A stretch of DNA of 64,000 nucleotides from Terrimesophilobacter bigeumensis (GTDB lineage: Bacteria > Actinomycetota > Actinomycetes > Actinomycetales > Microbacteriaceae): the NCBI RefSeq assembly GCF_039537265.1, contig NZ_BAABAE010000001.1, positions 124,001-188,000 on the forward strand, read 5' to 3'. This document shows positions 25,982 through 34,618 of this stretch, one piece after another. The position numbers and the translations under genes were made by a program. Each line of letters opens with the position of its first letter. Within the stretch, counting starts at the first letter, position 1. The notes beneath the pieces were generated by a model that did no database searches, was not told where the DNA came from, and worked only from the letters and a program-made list of their open reading frames with translations.

Positions 25982-27475
25982 ATGTCAGCATCAGCCCGCA
26001 TCATCGGCAATTTCGTCGACGGGGACTACACCACTCCCGACTCCGCGGAGTTGATCGACCGGCACGCACCCGGCACGGATGAGGTGGTCAGCAAGGTCGT
26101 CGCCTCGAGTCCCGAGGCGGTCGACGCCGCCATCAGCGCGGCCAGGGTCGCTTTCGACAGCGGACCGTGGCCCCGCACCACCGGGATGGAGCGCGCGATC
26201 ATCCTGAATCGCCTCGCCGACCTCATCGACCGGGATGCCGCCGAACTCGCCCGCCTCGACAGCGAGGAAGGCGGGAAGCCGATCATCCTGGCCGAAGGCG
26301 ACATCGCCGGGGCGGCCGGGCTGTGCCGCTACGCGGCGGCCCTCGCCCTCAACATGCAGGGAAAGACCTTCACGAACAACGGGCCGGACTTCACCGGACT
26401 CGTGCTGCGCGAGCCGGTCGGCGTCGTCGGCCTCATCATCCCCTGGAACTTCCCCGCCCTCATCCTGTGCCAGAAGCTGCCCTTCGCGCTCGCCGCCGGC
26501 TGCACTGTCGTCGTCAAGCCCTCCGAGTTCACGAGCTCGAGCGCCTGGGCCATCATGAAGCTCGTCGCCGAGGCCGGGGTACCGGATGGCGTCGTGAACA
26601 TGGTCGCGGGCGCGGGGGCGACCGGGCAGGCGCTCACCGAGTCGCCGAAGGTGGACCTCGTCTCCTTCACCGGGTCGACCGTCACCGGACGCAGGGTGCT
26701 GGCCGCTGCGGCAGGCAACATGAAGAAGATCTCCCTCGAACTCGGAGGCAAGGCCGCGAACGTCGTGTTCGCCGACGCTGACCTCGAGGATGCCGCCGGC
26801 GGCGTGCTCTTCGGGATGAACTTCAACAACGGGGAGTGCTGCGTGTCACAGCCGCGACTGCTCGTTCAGGACACCGTCGCCGACGAGTTCGTGGCAGAGG
26901 TCGCCCGGCGGGTCGCCCGGCTCAAGGTCGGCCAGCCGCTCGACCGCTCCACCGAGATCGGCGCGCTCATCCACGCCGGGCACCTCGAGAAGGTGAACTC
27001 CTACGCCGAGAGTGCGCCATCGCACGGCGCGACCGTCGTCCTGGGAGGCACCCGGCTGACCGGCGGCGAGTACGGGAAGGGCCAGTTCCTCTCCCCGACC
27101 ATCATCGACAAGGTGCCCAGCACCTCCTCCGCCTTCACCGACGAGATCTTCGGCCCCGTGCTCACCGTGACCCGGTTCGCGGATGCCGCGGAGGCCATCC
27201 GGCTGGCCAACAGCGTCGAATACGGGCTCTCCAACAGTGTGTGGAGCAAGAACCTCGACACCGTGCTCGACACGGCCAAGGCCCTGCGCAGCGGCACCGT
27301 CTACGCGAACACCACGATCGACGCGCCACCGCAGATGCCGTTCGGCGGCTATAAGGCGAGCGGCATCGGCCGCGAGATGGGCGAGGCCGGGTTCGAGGAG
27401 TTCACGGAGTTGAAATCCGTCAACATCCGTACCGGCTCGCGCGCCGGCTCCTTCGCCATCCCTGCGACCCGGTGA
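25982..27475 (+). CDS. NAD(P)-dependent aldehyde dehydrogenase
   Basis: 497 residues, full length for the ALDH superfamily. Visible are PWNFPALILCQKLPFALAAG, the cofactor motif FTGSTVTGR, the catalytic glutamate in LELGGKAANVVF and the catalytic cysteine in NNGECCVSQPR. It looks closest to betaine-aldehyde/semialdehyde dehydrogenases. A GGAGGG box 5 bases before ATG fixes the start. It lies in the IclR-linked operon, 25 bases after the alcohol dehydrogenase. The substrate is probably a short aldehyde or semialdehyde from that partner. Confidence 0.9.
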   Translation: MSASARIIGNFVDGDYTTPDSAELIDRHAPGTDEVVSKVVASSPEAVDAAISAARVAFDSGPWPRTTGMERAIILNRLADLIDRDAAELARLDSEEGGKPIILAEGDIAGAAGLCRYAAALALNMQGKTFTNNGPDFTGLVLREPVGVVGLIIPWNFPALILCQKLPFALAAGCTVVVKPSEFTSSSAWAIMKLVAEAGVPDGVVNMVAGAGATGQALTESPKVDLVSFTGSTVTGRRVLAAAAGNMKKISLELGGKAANVVFADADLEDAAGGVLFGMNFNNGECCVSQPRLLVQDTVADEFVAEVARRVARLKVGQPLDRSTEIGALIHAGHLEKVNSYAESAPSHGATVVLGGTRLTGGEYGKGQFLSPTIIDKVPSTSSAFTDEIFGPVLTVTRFADAAEAIRLANSVEYGLSNSVWSKNLDTVLDTAKALRSGTVYANTTIDAPPQMPFGGYKASGIGREMGEAGFEEFTELKSVNIRTGSRAGSFAIPATR

Positions 27476-27479
27476 CGGC

Positions 27480-28118
27480 ATGACGACGGTCCTCGAGCGC
27501 ATCGGCACGATGGGCGTCGTCCCGGTCGTCGTGCTCGATGATGTCGCCCAGGCCACGCCACTCGGCGATGCGCTCGTCGCCGGCGGCCTGCCCTGCGCTG
27601 AGGTCACCTTCCGCACCGCCGCAGGTGAAGCCGCCCTCGAGGCCCTCGCCGGGCGGGGCGACCTGCTCGTCGGCGCGGGAACGGTGCTGACCGCCGCGCA
27701 GGTGGACCGCGCGGTGGACGCCGGGGCCGCCTTCATCGTGAGCCCCGGGCTGAGCGCCGAGGTCGTGCGGCGCGCGCAGGAGCGAGGGGTGATCGCGTTG
27801 CCGGGGACGGCCACGGCATCCGAGGTCCAGGCCGCCGTGAACCTCGGGCTCGAGGCGGTCAAGCTCTTTCCCGCACGCGTGCTCGGCGGGACGGATCTGA
27901 TCGACGCGCTGTCCGGACCGTTTCCCGGAATGCGGTTCATGCCGAGCGGCGGCGTGACACTCGCGACCGCCGGGGACTACCTCCGGCATCCGGCCGTTCT
28001 CGCCGTCGGCGGCAGCTGGATGGTGCCCCGCGCCCGGATCGCCGCCGGAGACTTCGACGCCATCCGGGCTCTCACCGAGGAGACCGTCTCGGCGCTGGCG
28101 CGAGGACCCCAGCGGTGA
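27480..28118 (+). CDS. KDPG/KHG aldolase family protein (Eda-like)
   Basis: 212 residues. The TIM-barrel aldolase motifs are AEVTFRTAAGEAAL (catalytic glutamate), GAGTVLTAAQVDRAV and the Schiff-base lysine in AVKLFPARVLGG (about residue 128). It cleaves 2-keto-3-deoxy-6-phosphogluconate (or 4-hydroxy-2-oxoglutarate) to pyruvate and an aldehyde. Its stop overlaps the sugar-kinase start (GTGA). With the KDG-type kinase it forms the lower half of the classical uronate pathway. Confidence 0.9.
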   Translation: MTTVLERIGTMGVVPVVVLDDVAQATPLGDALVAGGLPCAEVTFRTAAGEAALEALAGRGDLLVGAGTVLTAAQVDRAVDAGAAFIVSPGLSAEVVRRAQERGVIALPGTATASEVQAAVNLGLEAVKLFPARVLGGTDLIDALSGPFPGMRFMPSGGVTLATAGDYLRHPAVLAVGGSWMVPRARIAAGDFDAIRALTEETVSALARGPQR

Positions 28119-29110
28119 CGACGGTCGCGGCTGCCGCGGCACCGCGGGCGCCGGACTCGCCGTACGTCGTGACCCTCGGGGAGACGATGGCTCTCCTGCA
28201 CAACGAGACCATCGGGCACCTGGCCCACGCGACGGAACTGAAGCTCGGAATCGGCGGCGCGGAGTCGAACGTCGCCATCGCCCTGACGCGACTCGGCACG
28301 CCCGCGCACTGGATCGGGCGCGTCGGGGCGGACAGCCTGGGCGAGCGGGTGCAACGCGAATTGAGAGCGGAGGGGGTCGGCCTTCACGCGAACGCCGATC
28401 CGGATGCTCCCACCGGCCTCATGGTCAAGGAGCGCCGTACCGCCGGCTCCTCGCACGTCTGGTACTACCGTGCGGGAAGCGCGGGAAGCCGGCTCAGCCC
28501 GGAGGACATTCCCGAGGGACTCATCGCCGGGGCCGCGGTGCTGCACGTCACGGGCATCACCCCCGCGCTCTCGGCGAGCGCCGCGGATGCCGTGTGGGAG
28601 GCGATCGGGATCGCCCGCGACGCCGGCGTTCCCGTCTCCTTCGACGTCAACCACCGGGCAGCGCTCTGGCGCGACCGCGACCCGGGCGAGCCAGGCACGC
28701 TGTACCGCGACCTCGCCCGGAACGCCACCATCCTGTTCGCCGGTGACGACGAGGCGCGACTGCTCATTCCCGACATCGACGAACCCCTTGCGCTCGCGTC
28801 GGCGATCGGCGAACTCGGGCCGACGCAGGTCGTGATCAAGCGGGGCGCCCTGGGCTGCGTCGCGATCATCGACGGCCTGCAGTACACCCAGGAGGCCGTG
28901 CCGGTGAAGGTGGTCGACACCGTCGGCGCAGGGGACGCTTTCGTGGCCGGATACCTTGCCGAACTGGTAGCCGGCGAGGATGCCCCCACGCGACTTCGCA
29001 CAGCGGTCACGACGGGCGCCTTCGCCTGCCTGACGGCGGGAGACTGGGAAGCCATGCCGCGCCGCCACGAACTCACGCTGCTGACCGCCGACGAGCCCGT
29101 CACCCGTTGA
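28115..29110 (+). CDS. PfkB family carbohydrate kinase (2-keto-3-deoxygluconate kinase-like)
   Basis: 331 residues from GTG 28115. Ribokinase-fold signatures are GIGGAESNVAIALTRLG near the N-terminus and the catalytic DTVGAGDAFVAGY (about residue 267). The substrate-lid position and the adjacent KDPG aldolase point to 2-keto-3-deoxygluconate as the sugar. The N-terminal 10 residues are alanine/proline rich; a later start is possible. It is the last gene of the CoA-transferase operon. Confidence 0.88.
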   Translation: MTTVAAAAAPRAPDSPYVVTLGETMALLHNETIGHLAHATELKLGIGGAESNVAIALTRLGTPAHWIGRVGADSLGERVQRELRAEGVGLHANADPDAPTGLMVKERRTAGSSHVWYYRAGSAGSRLSPEDIPEGLIAGAAVLHVTGITPALSASAADAVWEAIGIARDAGVPVSFDVNHRAALWRDRDPGEPGTLYRDLARNATILFAGDDEARLLIPDIDEPLALASAIGELGPTQVVIKRGALGCVAIIDGLQYTQEAVPVKVVDTVGAGDAFVAGYLAELVAGEDAPTRLRTAVTTGAFACLTAGDWEAMPRRHELTLLTADEPVTR

Positions 29111-29151
29111 CCTCGTCGGGCCTTCGGCGCTCCGCCAGCTAGATTCGAGTC

Positions 29152-30369
29152 ATGAGCTACGACATCGACTCGGTTCGCGCCGACTTCCCCGCCCTCGCCG
29201 GCGGATCCGCCCACTTCGACGGCCCAGGGGGAACCCAGACGCCGCGACAGGTCATCGACGCGATCGCCGGAGCGCTGAGCGGGCCGCTGTCGAACCGGGG
29301 CACCCTGACGAAGGGCGAGTCCAACGCCGAGAAGACGGTGCTGGATGCCCGCGCGGCGATCGCGGACCTCGTCGGCGGCGAGGCGGGCGGCGTCGTCTTC
29401 GGTCGGAGCGCCACCCAACTGTGTTACGACTTCTCGCGCTGGATCTCGCGCTCGTGGGGGCCGGGCGACGAGGTCGTCGTCACGCGGCTCGACCACGACT
29501 CGAACGTCCGACCGTGGGTGCAGGCCGCCGAGCGCACCGGTGCGACCGTGCACTGGCTCGACTTCGACCCCGAGACCTCGGAGCTCGACGACGTCGCCAC
29601 AGTGCTCTCCGACCGCACGAGACTCGTCGCCGTGACCGCCGCCTCCAACCTCATCGGCACGAAGCCTCCCCTCGCCCGGGTCGCTGCTGCGGCGCACGAC
29701 GCGGGCGCCCTCGTCTACGTCGACGGCGTTCACTTCACCGCGCACTGCTCGGTGGACCTGGCCGCGCTCGGAGCGGACTTCTACGCCTGCTCGCCGTACA
29801 AGTTCCTCGGGCCTCACCTGGGTGCGCTCACCGCCTCGCCGGCACTGCTCGAGACGCTGCAGCCCGACAAGCTCCTGCCCTCGACGAACGAGGTGCCGGA
29901 GCGCTTCGAGTTCGGGACGCTCCCGTACGAGCTGCTCGCCGGCGTCGCGGCCGCCGTCGACTACCTGTCCACTCTCGGCGGGACCGGTGCCGCCTCCGGG
30001 GTTGCGAAGGGCTCACGCCGCGAGAACCTCGTCTCCTCGTTCGCAGGCCTCGAGGAATACGAAGATGCGCTGCTCGCCCGGCTGGAGGACGGCATCCGGA
30101 ACCTGCCCGGCGTCACCGTGCACTCGCGCGCCGCGCACCGCACGCCGACGCTACTGCTCACGTTCGAGGGGCGCGACACCGTCGACGCGTACGAGTTCCT
30201 GGCCGCACGCGGCGTCGACGCGCCGTCCTCGAACTTCTACGCGCTCGAGACCAGCCGACGACTCGGCCTCGGCGATGCGGGGGGCCTGCGCGTCGGCCTC
30301 GCCCCCTACACGAACGACGACGACGTCGACCGCCTGCTCGCCGGACTCGCGGCCTTCCTCGCCGCCTGA
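29152..30369 (+). CDS. Cysteine desulfurase-like class V aminotransferase
   Basis: 405 residues with a class V aminotransferase fold. The PLP lysine is in CSPYKFLGPHLG (about residue 220) and the PLP-stacking region in DGVHFTAHCSVDLAALGADF. The C-terminal loop that carries the catalytic cysteine in SufS/IscS reads DAPSSNFYALE, without cysteine. True desulfurase activity is therefore doubtful, and the protein belongs to the cysteine desulfurase-like branch of unknown reaction. It is separated by 41 bases from the kinase gene. It is not obviously part of the uronate operon, although read-through is possible. Confidence 0.85.
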   Translation: MSYDIDSVRADFPALAGGSAHFDGPGGTQTPRQVIDAIAGALSGPLSNRGTLTKGESNAEKTVLDARAAIADLVGGEAGGVVFGRSATQLCYDFSRWISRSWGPGDEVVVTRLDHDSNVRPWVQAAERTGATVHWLDFDPETSELDDVATVLSDRTRLVAVTAASNLIGTKPPLARVAAAAHDAGALVYVDGVHFTAHCSVDLAALGADFYACSPYKFLGPHLGALTASPALLETLQPDKLLPSTNEVPERFEFGTLPYELLAGVAAAVDYLSTLGGTGAASGVAKGSRRENLVSSFAGLEEYEDALLARLEDGIRNLPGVTVHSRAAHRTPTLLLTFEGRDTVDAYEFLAARGVDAPSSNFYALETSRRLGLGDAGGLRVGLAPYTNDDDVDRLLAGLAAFLAA

Positions 30370-30384
30370 CCGAAGAGTCTCGCG

Positions 30385-31482
30385 CTACAGGTTGCTGAGG
30401 GTCGCGATGACCTGACGGGCGATCTGGCGGCCGGCCCGGTTCGCGCCGATCGTGCTCGCCTGGGGGCCGTAACCGGCGAAGAACACCCGCCCGTCCTTCC
30501 AGGACGAACCGTTGCCGACGGTCACCCCGCCCTCCTTCTCGCGCAGCTTGAGCGGGGCGAGGTGCCGCAACTCCGGGCGGAAACCGGTCGACCAGAGGAT
30601 CGCATCCGCCTTCTGGAAGGTGCCATCCTCCCAGCGCACGCCATCCGGTTCGACGGAGGAGAACATCGGCTTCGCGACGAGCAGGCCTCGGTCGATCGCC
30701 GCCTGGATGCGCCGGGTACGCGGCACGCCCGTGCCGCTCACGATACTGGGCAGCGCGCGACCCGCACGGGCGGCCTCGTCCTGCATGGCGACGGCCGCGG
30801 CCCCGGCCTCGAGGTTGAGCTCGCTCTCGTCGAGGAACTCGATCGGGCGGCGGCTCACCCAGGTGAGCTCCGAGACGACCCCCTCGAGCTCCATAAGGAA
30901 CCCGATCGCGGATGTCCCCCCGCCGACGACCACGACGCTCCTGTCCCTGAACTCGTCGGCCGACTCGTAGTCGCTCGTGTGCAGATGGCGTCCGGCGAAG
31001 GAGTCCAGCCCCGGGTACCAGGGGATGAACGGCGAACCCCAGGTGCCGGTCGCGTTCACGACGACATCGGTCGTGAGTTCGTGGGTCGCGCCCTGGGCAT
31101 CCGTGTATTCGACGACGAGGTCGAGGTCACGATTCGACACCCTGTGCACGTCAGCCGGCCGCACGATCCGCAGGTCGTAGAACTCCTCGTACTGCCGGTA
31201 GTAGTCGGCGACGACCTCCTTGGCCGGGAGGGTGCGGTCGGCCTCGTCGAAGGTCAGGCCGAGTGCATCCATGCCCGGCAGATCGTTGATGCGGTGGGCG
31301 GACCCGACCCGCAGCGCCTCCCAGCGCAACTGCCACGCGCCGCCGGTCCCCGGCCCGCGGTCGAGCACGACGAAGTCGGTTCCGGGTTCGAGGCCGAGCC
31401 GTTTGAGGTAGAACGACACGGAGAGTCCGGCCTGGCCGCCGCCGATGACGACGACCTGCGGATGCGACGAAGCTGGGCTCAC
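30385..31482 (-). CDS. FAD/NAD(P)-dependent flavin monooxygenase-like oxidoreductase
   Basis: 365 residues from GTG 31482. It has two dinucleotide-binding motifs, VVVIGGGQAGLSVSFYL at the N-terminus and VVVVGGGTSAIGF near residue 190, plus the ATG motif VVVNATGTW. This matches the short FMO/TrkA-like family of soluble flavoproteins. The substrate cannot be predicted. It is convergent with the desulfurase-like gene (15-base gap) and divergent from the DUF3073 gene. Confidence 0.85.
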   Translation of the reverse strand: MSPASSHPQVVVIGGGQAGLSVSFYLKRLGLEPGTDFVVLDRGPGTGGAWQLRWEALRVGSAHRINDLPGMDALGLTFDEADRTLPAKEVVADYYRQYEEFYDLRIVRPADVHRVSNRDLDLVVEYTDAQGATHELTTDVVVNATGTWGSPFIPWYPGLDSFAGRHLHTSDYESADEFRDRSVVVVGGGTSAIGFLMELEGVVSELTWVSRRPIEFLDESELNLEAGAAAVAMQDEAARAGRALPSIVSGTGVPRTRRIQAAIDRGLLVAKPMFSSVEPDGVRWEDGTFQKADAILWSTGFRPELRHLAPLKLREKEGGVTVGNGSSWKDGRVFFAGYGPQASTIGANRAGRQIARQVIATLSNL

Positions 31483-31623
31483 ACGATTACGTTACCCGGC
31501 CATCCGGTGAGGGCGGCGAGACTGCGCCTGCATGCTAAAGTTGGAAGTTAGTTTTGGAGTCCTTGTAGGTGAATTCTGAGCATCGTCGTGTGTACTCAGG
31601 CTGGAATCGTGAGGGGGTAACCC

Positions 31624-31806
31624 GTGGGACGTGGTCGCCAGAAGGCTAAGCACACCAAGGTTGCCAGGGAGCTGAAGTACTTCAGCCCGAACACCAACTA
31701 TGACGCGCTCGAGCGCGAGCTCACCCATGCCGAGCAGAACGAGGCCATGGAGAAGTGGCCGGAGTACAGCCACGCCGGTGACGACACCGAGCAGGGCAGC
31801 AAGTAG
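31624..31806 (+). CDS. DUF3073 small protein
   Basis: 60 residues, basic at the start (GRGRQKAKHTKVARELKYFSP) and acidic at the end. DUF3073 is an actinobacterial family usually encoded next to purM, convergent with it; the same order is seen here and at Rv0810c in Mycobacterium. GTG 31624 is preceded by GAGGGGG. Function is unknown; the basic head suggests nucleic-acid or ribosome contact, which is speculative. Confidence 0.88.
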   Translation: MGRGRQKAKHTKVARELKYFSPNTNYDALERELTHAEQNEAMEKWPEYSHAGDDTEQGSK

Positions 31807-31825
31807 CTCGCCTGAGGTCCACGCG

Positions 31826-31882
31826 AAAAGGGCCTCGAATGGCCCTTGCCGGGCGCTCGGAAGGGCCATTCGGGACCCTTTT
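31826..31882. terminator. Bidirectional terminator-like hairpin between DUF3073 and purM
   Basis: The left arm 31826-31847 starts AAAAGGG and ends ATGGCCCTT. The right arm 31861-31882 is complementary apart from two positions and ends CCCTTTT. A 22-bp stem with a 13-base loop, flanked by A and T tracts and sitting between convergent stops, fits a two-way intrinsic terminator. Confidence 0.8.
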
Positions 31883-31893
31883 GCGGGCCGGCG

Positions 31894-32985
31894 TCAGTCG
31901 CGGTAGGTGCCGACGAGGCGCACAGCGCCGCCGGTGACGCCCTTCGCGCCCTGCTCGAATCCGTCGAGATCGCGTATGGCCGTCGAGACCTCGCCGGCGA
32001 CCCAGGCCCGGATGCCGGATGCTTCGATCGTGCGGATGACGTCGGCCGCCTCCTCCGCCGCCACGATCGCGATCATGCCGACGCCGAGATTCCAGGTGCC
32101 CTCGGTCTCGGCGAGCGCAAGTTCGCCCCACTCCGCCAGCACGCGGAAAACCTCCGGCGGTGACCAGCCCGCCCGGTCGAGCTCGACCCACGAGCCGATC
32201 GGGAGCACCCGTGCGAGGTTCGCCGCGATCCCGCCGCCGGTCACGTGGCTGAGCGCGTGAACGGCATCCGGATGCTGCGCGAGCGCCGCAAGAAGCGGCC
32301 CGGTGTACAACCGGGTCGGCTCGAGCAGCGTCTCGCCGACGACGCCGAGCTCGTCGGTGCGGTCGCCGAACCCGACTCCGCGCTCGGCGAGGATGTGCCG
32401 CACGAGCGAGAACCCGTTGCTGTGGAGGCCGGAGGAGGCCAGCGCGACCACGAGATCGCCGTCGCGTACACGGTCGGGACCGAGCACCGCATCCGCTTCG
32501 ACCACGCCGACGGCAGCGCCCGCGACGTCGTAGTCGTCGGGGCCGAGGAGCCCCGGATGCTCGGCGGTCTCGCCGCCGACGAGCGCGGTGCCGGTCTCGG
32601 CGCAGGCCCGCGCGATGCCGGCGACGATCGCGGCGATGCGCTCCGGCACGACCCGGCCGCAGGCGATGTAGTCGGTCATGAAGAGCGGCTTCGCACCCAC
32701 CACGACGATGTCGTCGACGACCATGCCGACGAGGTCCTGGCCGATCGTGTCGTGCTTGTCGAGGGCCTGGGCGATCGCGACCTTGGTGCCCACGCCATCC
32801 GTCGACGAGGCGAGCAGCGGATGCCGGTAGGCCGTGAGCGCTGAAGCGTCGAACAGACCGGCGAATCCGCCGACGCCGCCGAGCACCTCGGGTCCGTGGG
32901 TCCTGGCGACCGCCGCCTTCATGAGCTCGACGGCGACGTCGCCCGCGCGGGTGTCGACGCCGGCCGCGGCGTAGGCGTCAGCCAT
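31894..32985 (-). CDS. purM: Phosphoribosylformylglycinamidine cyclo-ligase
   Basis: 363 residues. PurM motifs include GGVGGFAGLF, STDGVGTKVAIA, VDDIVVVGAKPLFMTDYIA and ETAEHPGLL. It makes AIR from FGAM, step five of purine synthesis. It lies downstream of purF on the same strand, separated by 111 bases that hold an inverted repeat. The C-terminus faces the DUF3073 gene across a terminator-like hairpin. Confidence 0.95.
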   Translation of the reverse strand: MADAYAAAGVDTRAGDVAVELMKAAVARTHGPEVLGGVGGFAGLFDASALTAYRHPLLASSTDGVGTKVAIAQALDKHDTIGQDLVGMVVDDIVVVGAKPLFMTDYIACGRVVPERIAAIVAGIARACAETGTALVGGETAEHPGLLGPDDYDVAGAAVGVVEADAVLGPDRVRDGDLVVALASSGLHSNGFSLVRHILAERGVGFGDRTDELGVVGETLLEPTRLYTGPLLAALAQHPDAVHALSHVTGGGIAANLARVLPIGSWVELDRAGWSPPEVFRVLAEWGELALAETEGTWNLGVGMIAIVAAEEAADVIRTIEASGIRAWVAGEVSTAIRDLDGFEQGAKGVTGGAVRLVGTYRD

Positions 32986-32994
32986 GCCGACACT

Positions 32995-33055
32995 CGCGAG
33001 GGGTCAGTGACTGCTCGTCCGGCCCACCGTGAAGGACAGTTACTGACCCCTCGCG
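32995..33055. repeat. Inverted repeat, family B, between purF and purM
   Basis: CGCGAGGGGTCAGTGACTG (32995-33013) and its complement at 33037-33055 match at 18 of 19 positions, with a 23-base loop. It lies just upstream of the purM start and after the purF stop. It has no T-tract, so it is not a standard terminator. It could control purF/purM read-through or be a dispersed repeat. Confidence 0.75.
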
Positions 33056-33096
33056 GCTCCGATCGGGTAGCGGATGCGCGGCCGGCGAGGTCACGC

Positions 33097-34608
33097 TCAC
33101 TCCTGCCGCCCCGGGTCGCCGAAGACGGGGGCCAGCTCGGGTTCGGGCGCCGCCCGCTCGAGCAGGTTCTTGCCCATGAGCTGCGCATCCGGCAGCGGAA
33201 TGGGATACACCCCGGTGAAGCACGCCGTGCACAGGCTCGAGCGCGGCTGCTCGGTCGCCTCGATCATGCCGTCCTCCGACAGGTATCCGAGGCTGTCGGC
33301 CCCGATCGTCTGCCGTACCTCCTCGACGCTCAGGCCCGTCGCGAGCAGCTCTGCGCGCGAGGCGAAGTCGATGCCGTAGAAGCACGGCCAGGTGATGGGC
33401 GGGCTCGAGATCCGCACGTGCACCTCCGCCGCGCCGGCCTCCCGCAGCATCGCCACGAGCGCCCGCTGCGTGTTGCCGCGCACGATCGAGTCGTCGACGA
33501 CGATGAGCCTCTTGCCCTTGATGACCTCGCGCAACGGGTTGAGCTTGAGCTTGATGCCGCGCTGCCGGATGGTCTGCGACGGCTGGATGAACGTGCGCCC
33601 GACGTAGGCGTTCTTCACGAGCCCCTGGCCGTACGGGATGCCGGAGGCCTCCGCGTAGCCGATCGCGGCCGGCGTGCCGGACTCCGGCGTGGGGATCACG
33701 AGATCCGCCTCGACCGGATGCTCGTGGGCGAGCCGGCGACCCATCTCGACCCGCGCCTCGTACACGCCGCGTCCGGCGATCGTCGTATCGGGCCGGGCGA
33801 GGTAGACGTACTCGAACACGCATCCGGCGCGCCGCTCCTCGGCGAAACGCTTCGAGCGCAGTCCGTTCTCGTCGATCGCGATGAGCTCGCCCGGTTCGAC
33901 CTCGCGAACGAAGGATGCGCCGACGATGTCGAGCGCCGCCGTCTCGCTCGCGACCACCCAGCCGCGCTCCAGCCGCCCGAGTACGAGGGGGCGCACACCC
34001 TGGGGGTCGCGCGCCGCGTAGAGGGTGGTCTCGTCCATGAAGACGAGGCAGAACGCGCCGCGCAGTCTCGGGAGCACCTCGAGCGCTGTCGCCTCGAGCG
34101 TGTGGTCGAGGTCGCCGGCGAAGAGGGCGGTGATGACCGCCGTGTCGGTCGTGTTCCCGCGGGCGAGCTCACCGTCGAGCTCGGGATGCCGGGAGTGCAC
34201 GAGCTGCAGCAGCTCTGCGGTGTTGGTCAGGTTGCCGTTGTGGCCGAGCGCGACAGTGCCGCCTGCGGTGCGGCCGAGCGTCGGCTGGGCGTTCTGCCAG
34301 CTCGAGGATCCGGTGGTCGAGTAGCGGGTGTGGCCGACCGCGAGGTGGCCGACGAGAGTGTTGAGGGAGGATTCGTTGAAGACCTGCGAGACGAGGCCCA
34401 TGTCCTTGTAGACGAGGATCTTCGTGCCGTCGCTCGTGGCGATGCCCGCCGACTCCTGGCCGCGATGCTGCAGGGCGTAGAGGCCGAAGTAGCTGAGCTT
34501 GGCCACCTCCTCGCCCGGCGCCCACACGCCGAAGACGCCGCAGGCATCCTGTGGGCCCTTCTCGCCAGGGAGAAGTTCATGACTGAGCCGACCATCGCCA
34601 CCGGCCAA
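33097..34608 (-). CDS. purF: Amidophosphoribosyltransferase
   Basis: About 503 residues if started at TTG 34608, which follows AGGGG and the upstream gene's stop; ATG 34644 is an in-frame alternative. The catalytic cysteine is at residue 23 in QDACGVFGVW, so a 22-residue propeptide is cleaved, as in the Bacillus-type enzyme. The PRPP-binding loop is RLIVVDDSIVRGNTQ. Cysteines in SLCTACFTG and CFYGIDF suggest the iron-sulfur form. It catalyses the first committed step of purine synthesis. Confidence 0.94.
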   Translation of the reverse strand: MAGGDGRLSHELLPGEKGPQDACGVFGVWAPGEEVAKLSYFGLYALQHRGQESAGIATSDGTKILVYKDMGLVSQVFNESSLNTLVGHLAVGHTRYSTTGSSSWQNAQPTLGRTAGGTVALGHNGNLTNTAELLQLVHSRHPELDGELARGNTTDTAVITALFAGDLDHTLEATALEVLPRLRGAFCLVFMDETTLYAARDPQGVRPLVLGRLERGWVVASETAALDIVGASFVREVEPGELIAIDENGLRSKRFAEERRAGCVFEYVYLARPDTTIAGRGVYEARVEMGRRLAHEHPVEADLVIPTPESGTPAAIGYAEASGIPYGQGLVKNAYVGRTFIQPSQTIRQRGIKLKLNPLREVIKGKRLIVVDDSIVRGNTQRALVAMLREAGAAEVHVRISSPPITWPCFYGIDFASRAELLATGLSVEEVRQTIGADSLGYLSEDGMIEATEQPRSSLCTACFTGVYPIPLPDAQLMGKNLLERAAPEPELAPVFGDPGRQE

Positions 34609-34618
34609 AAGTGTGCCC

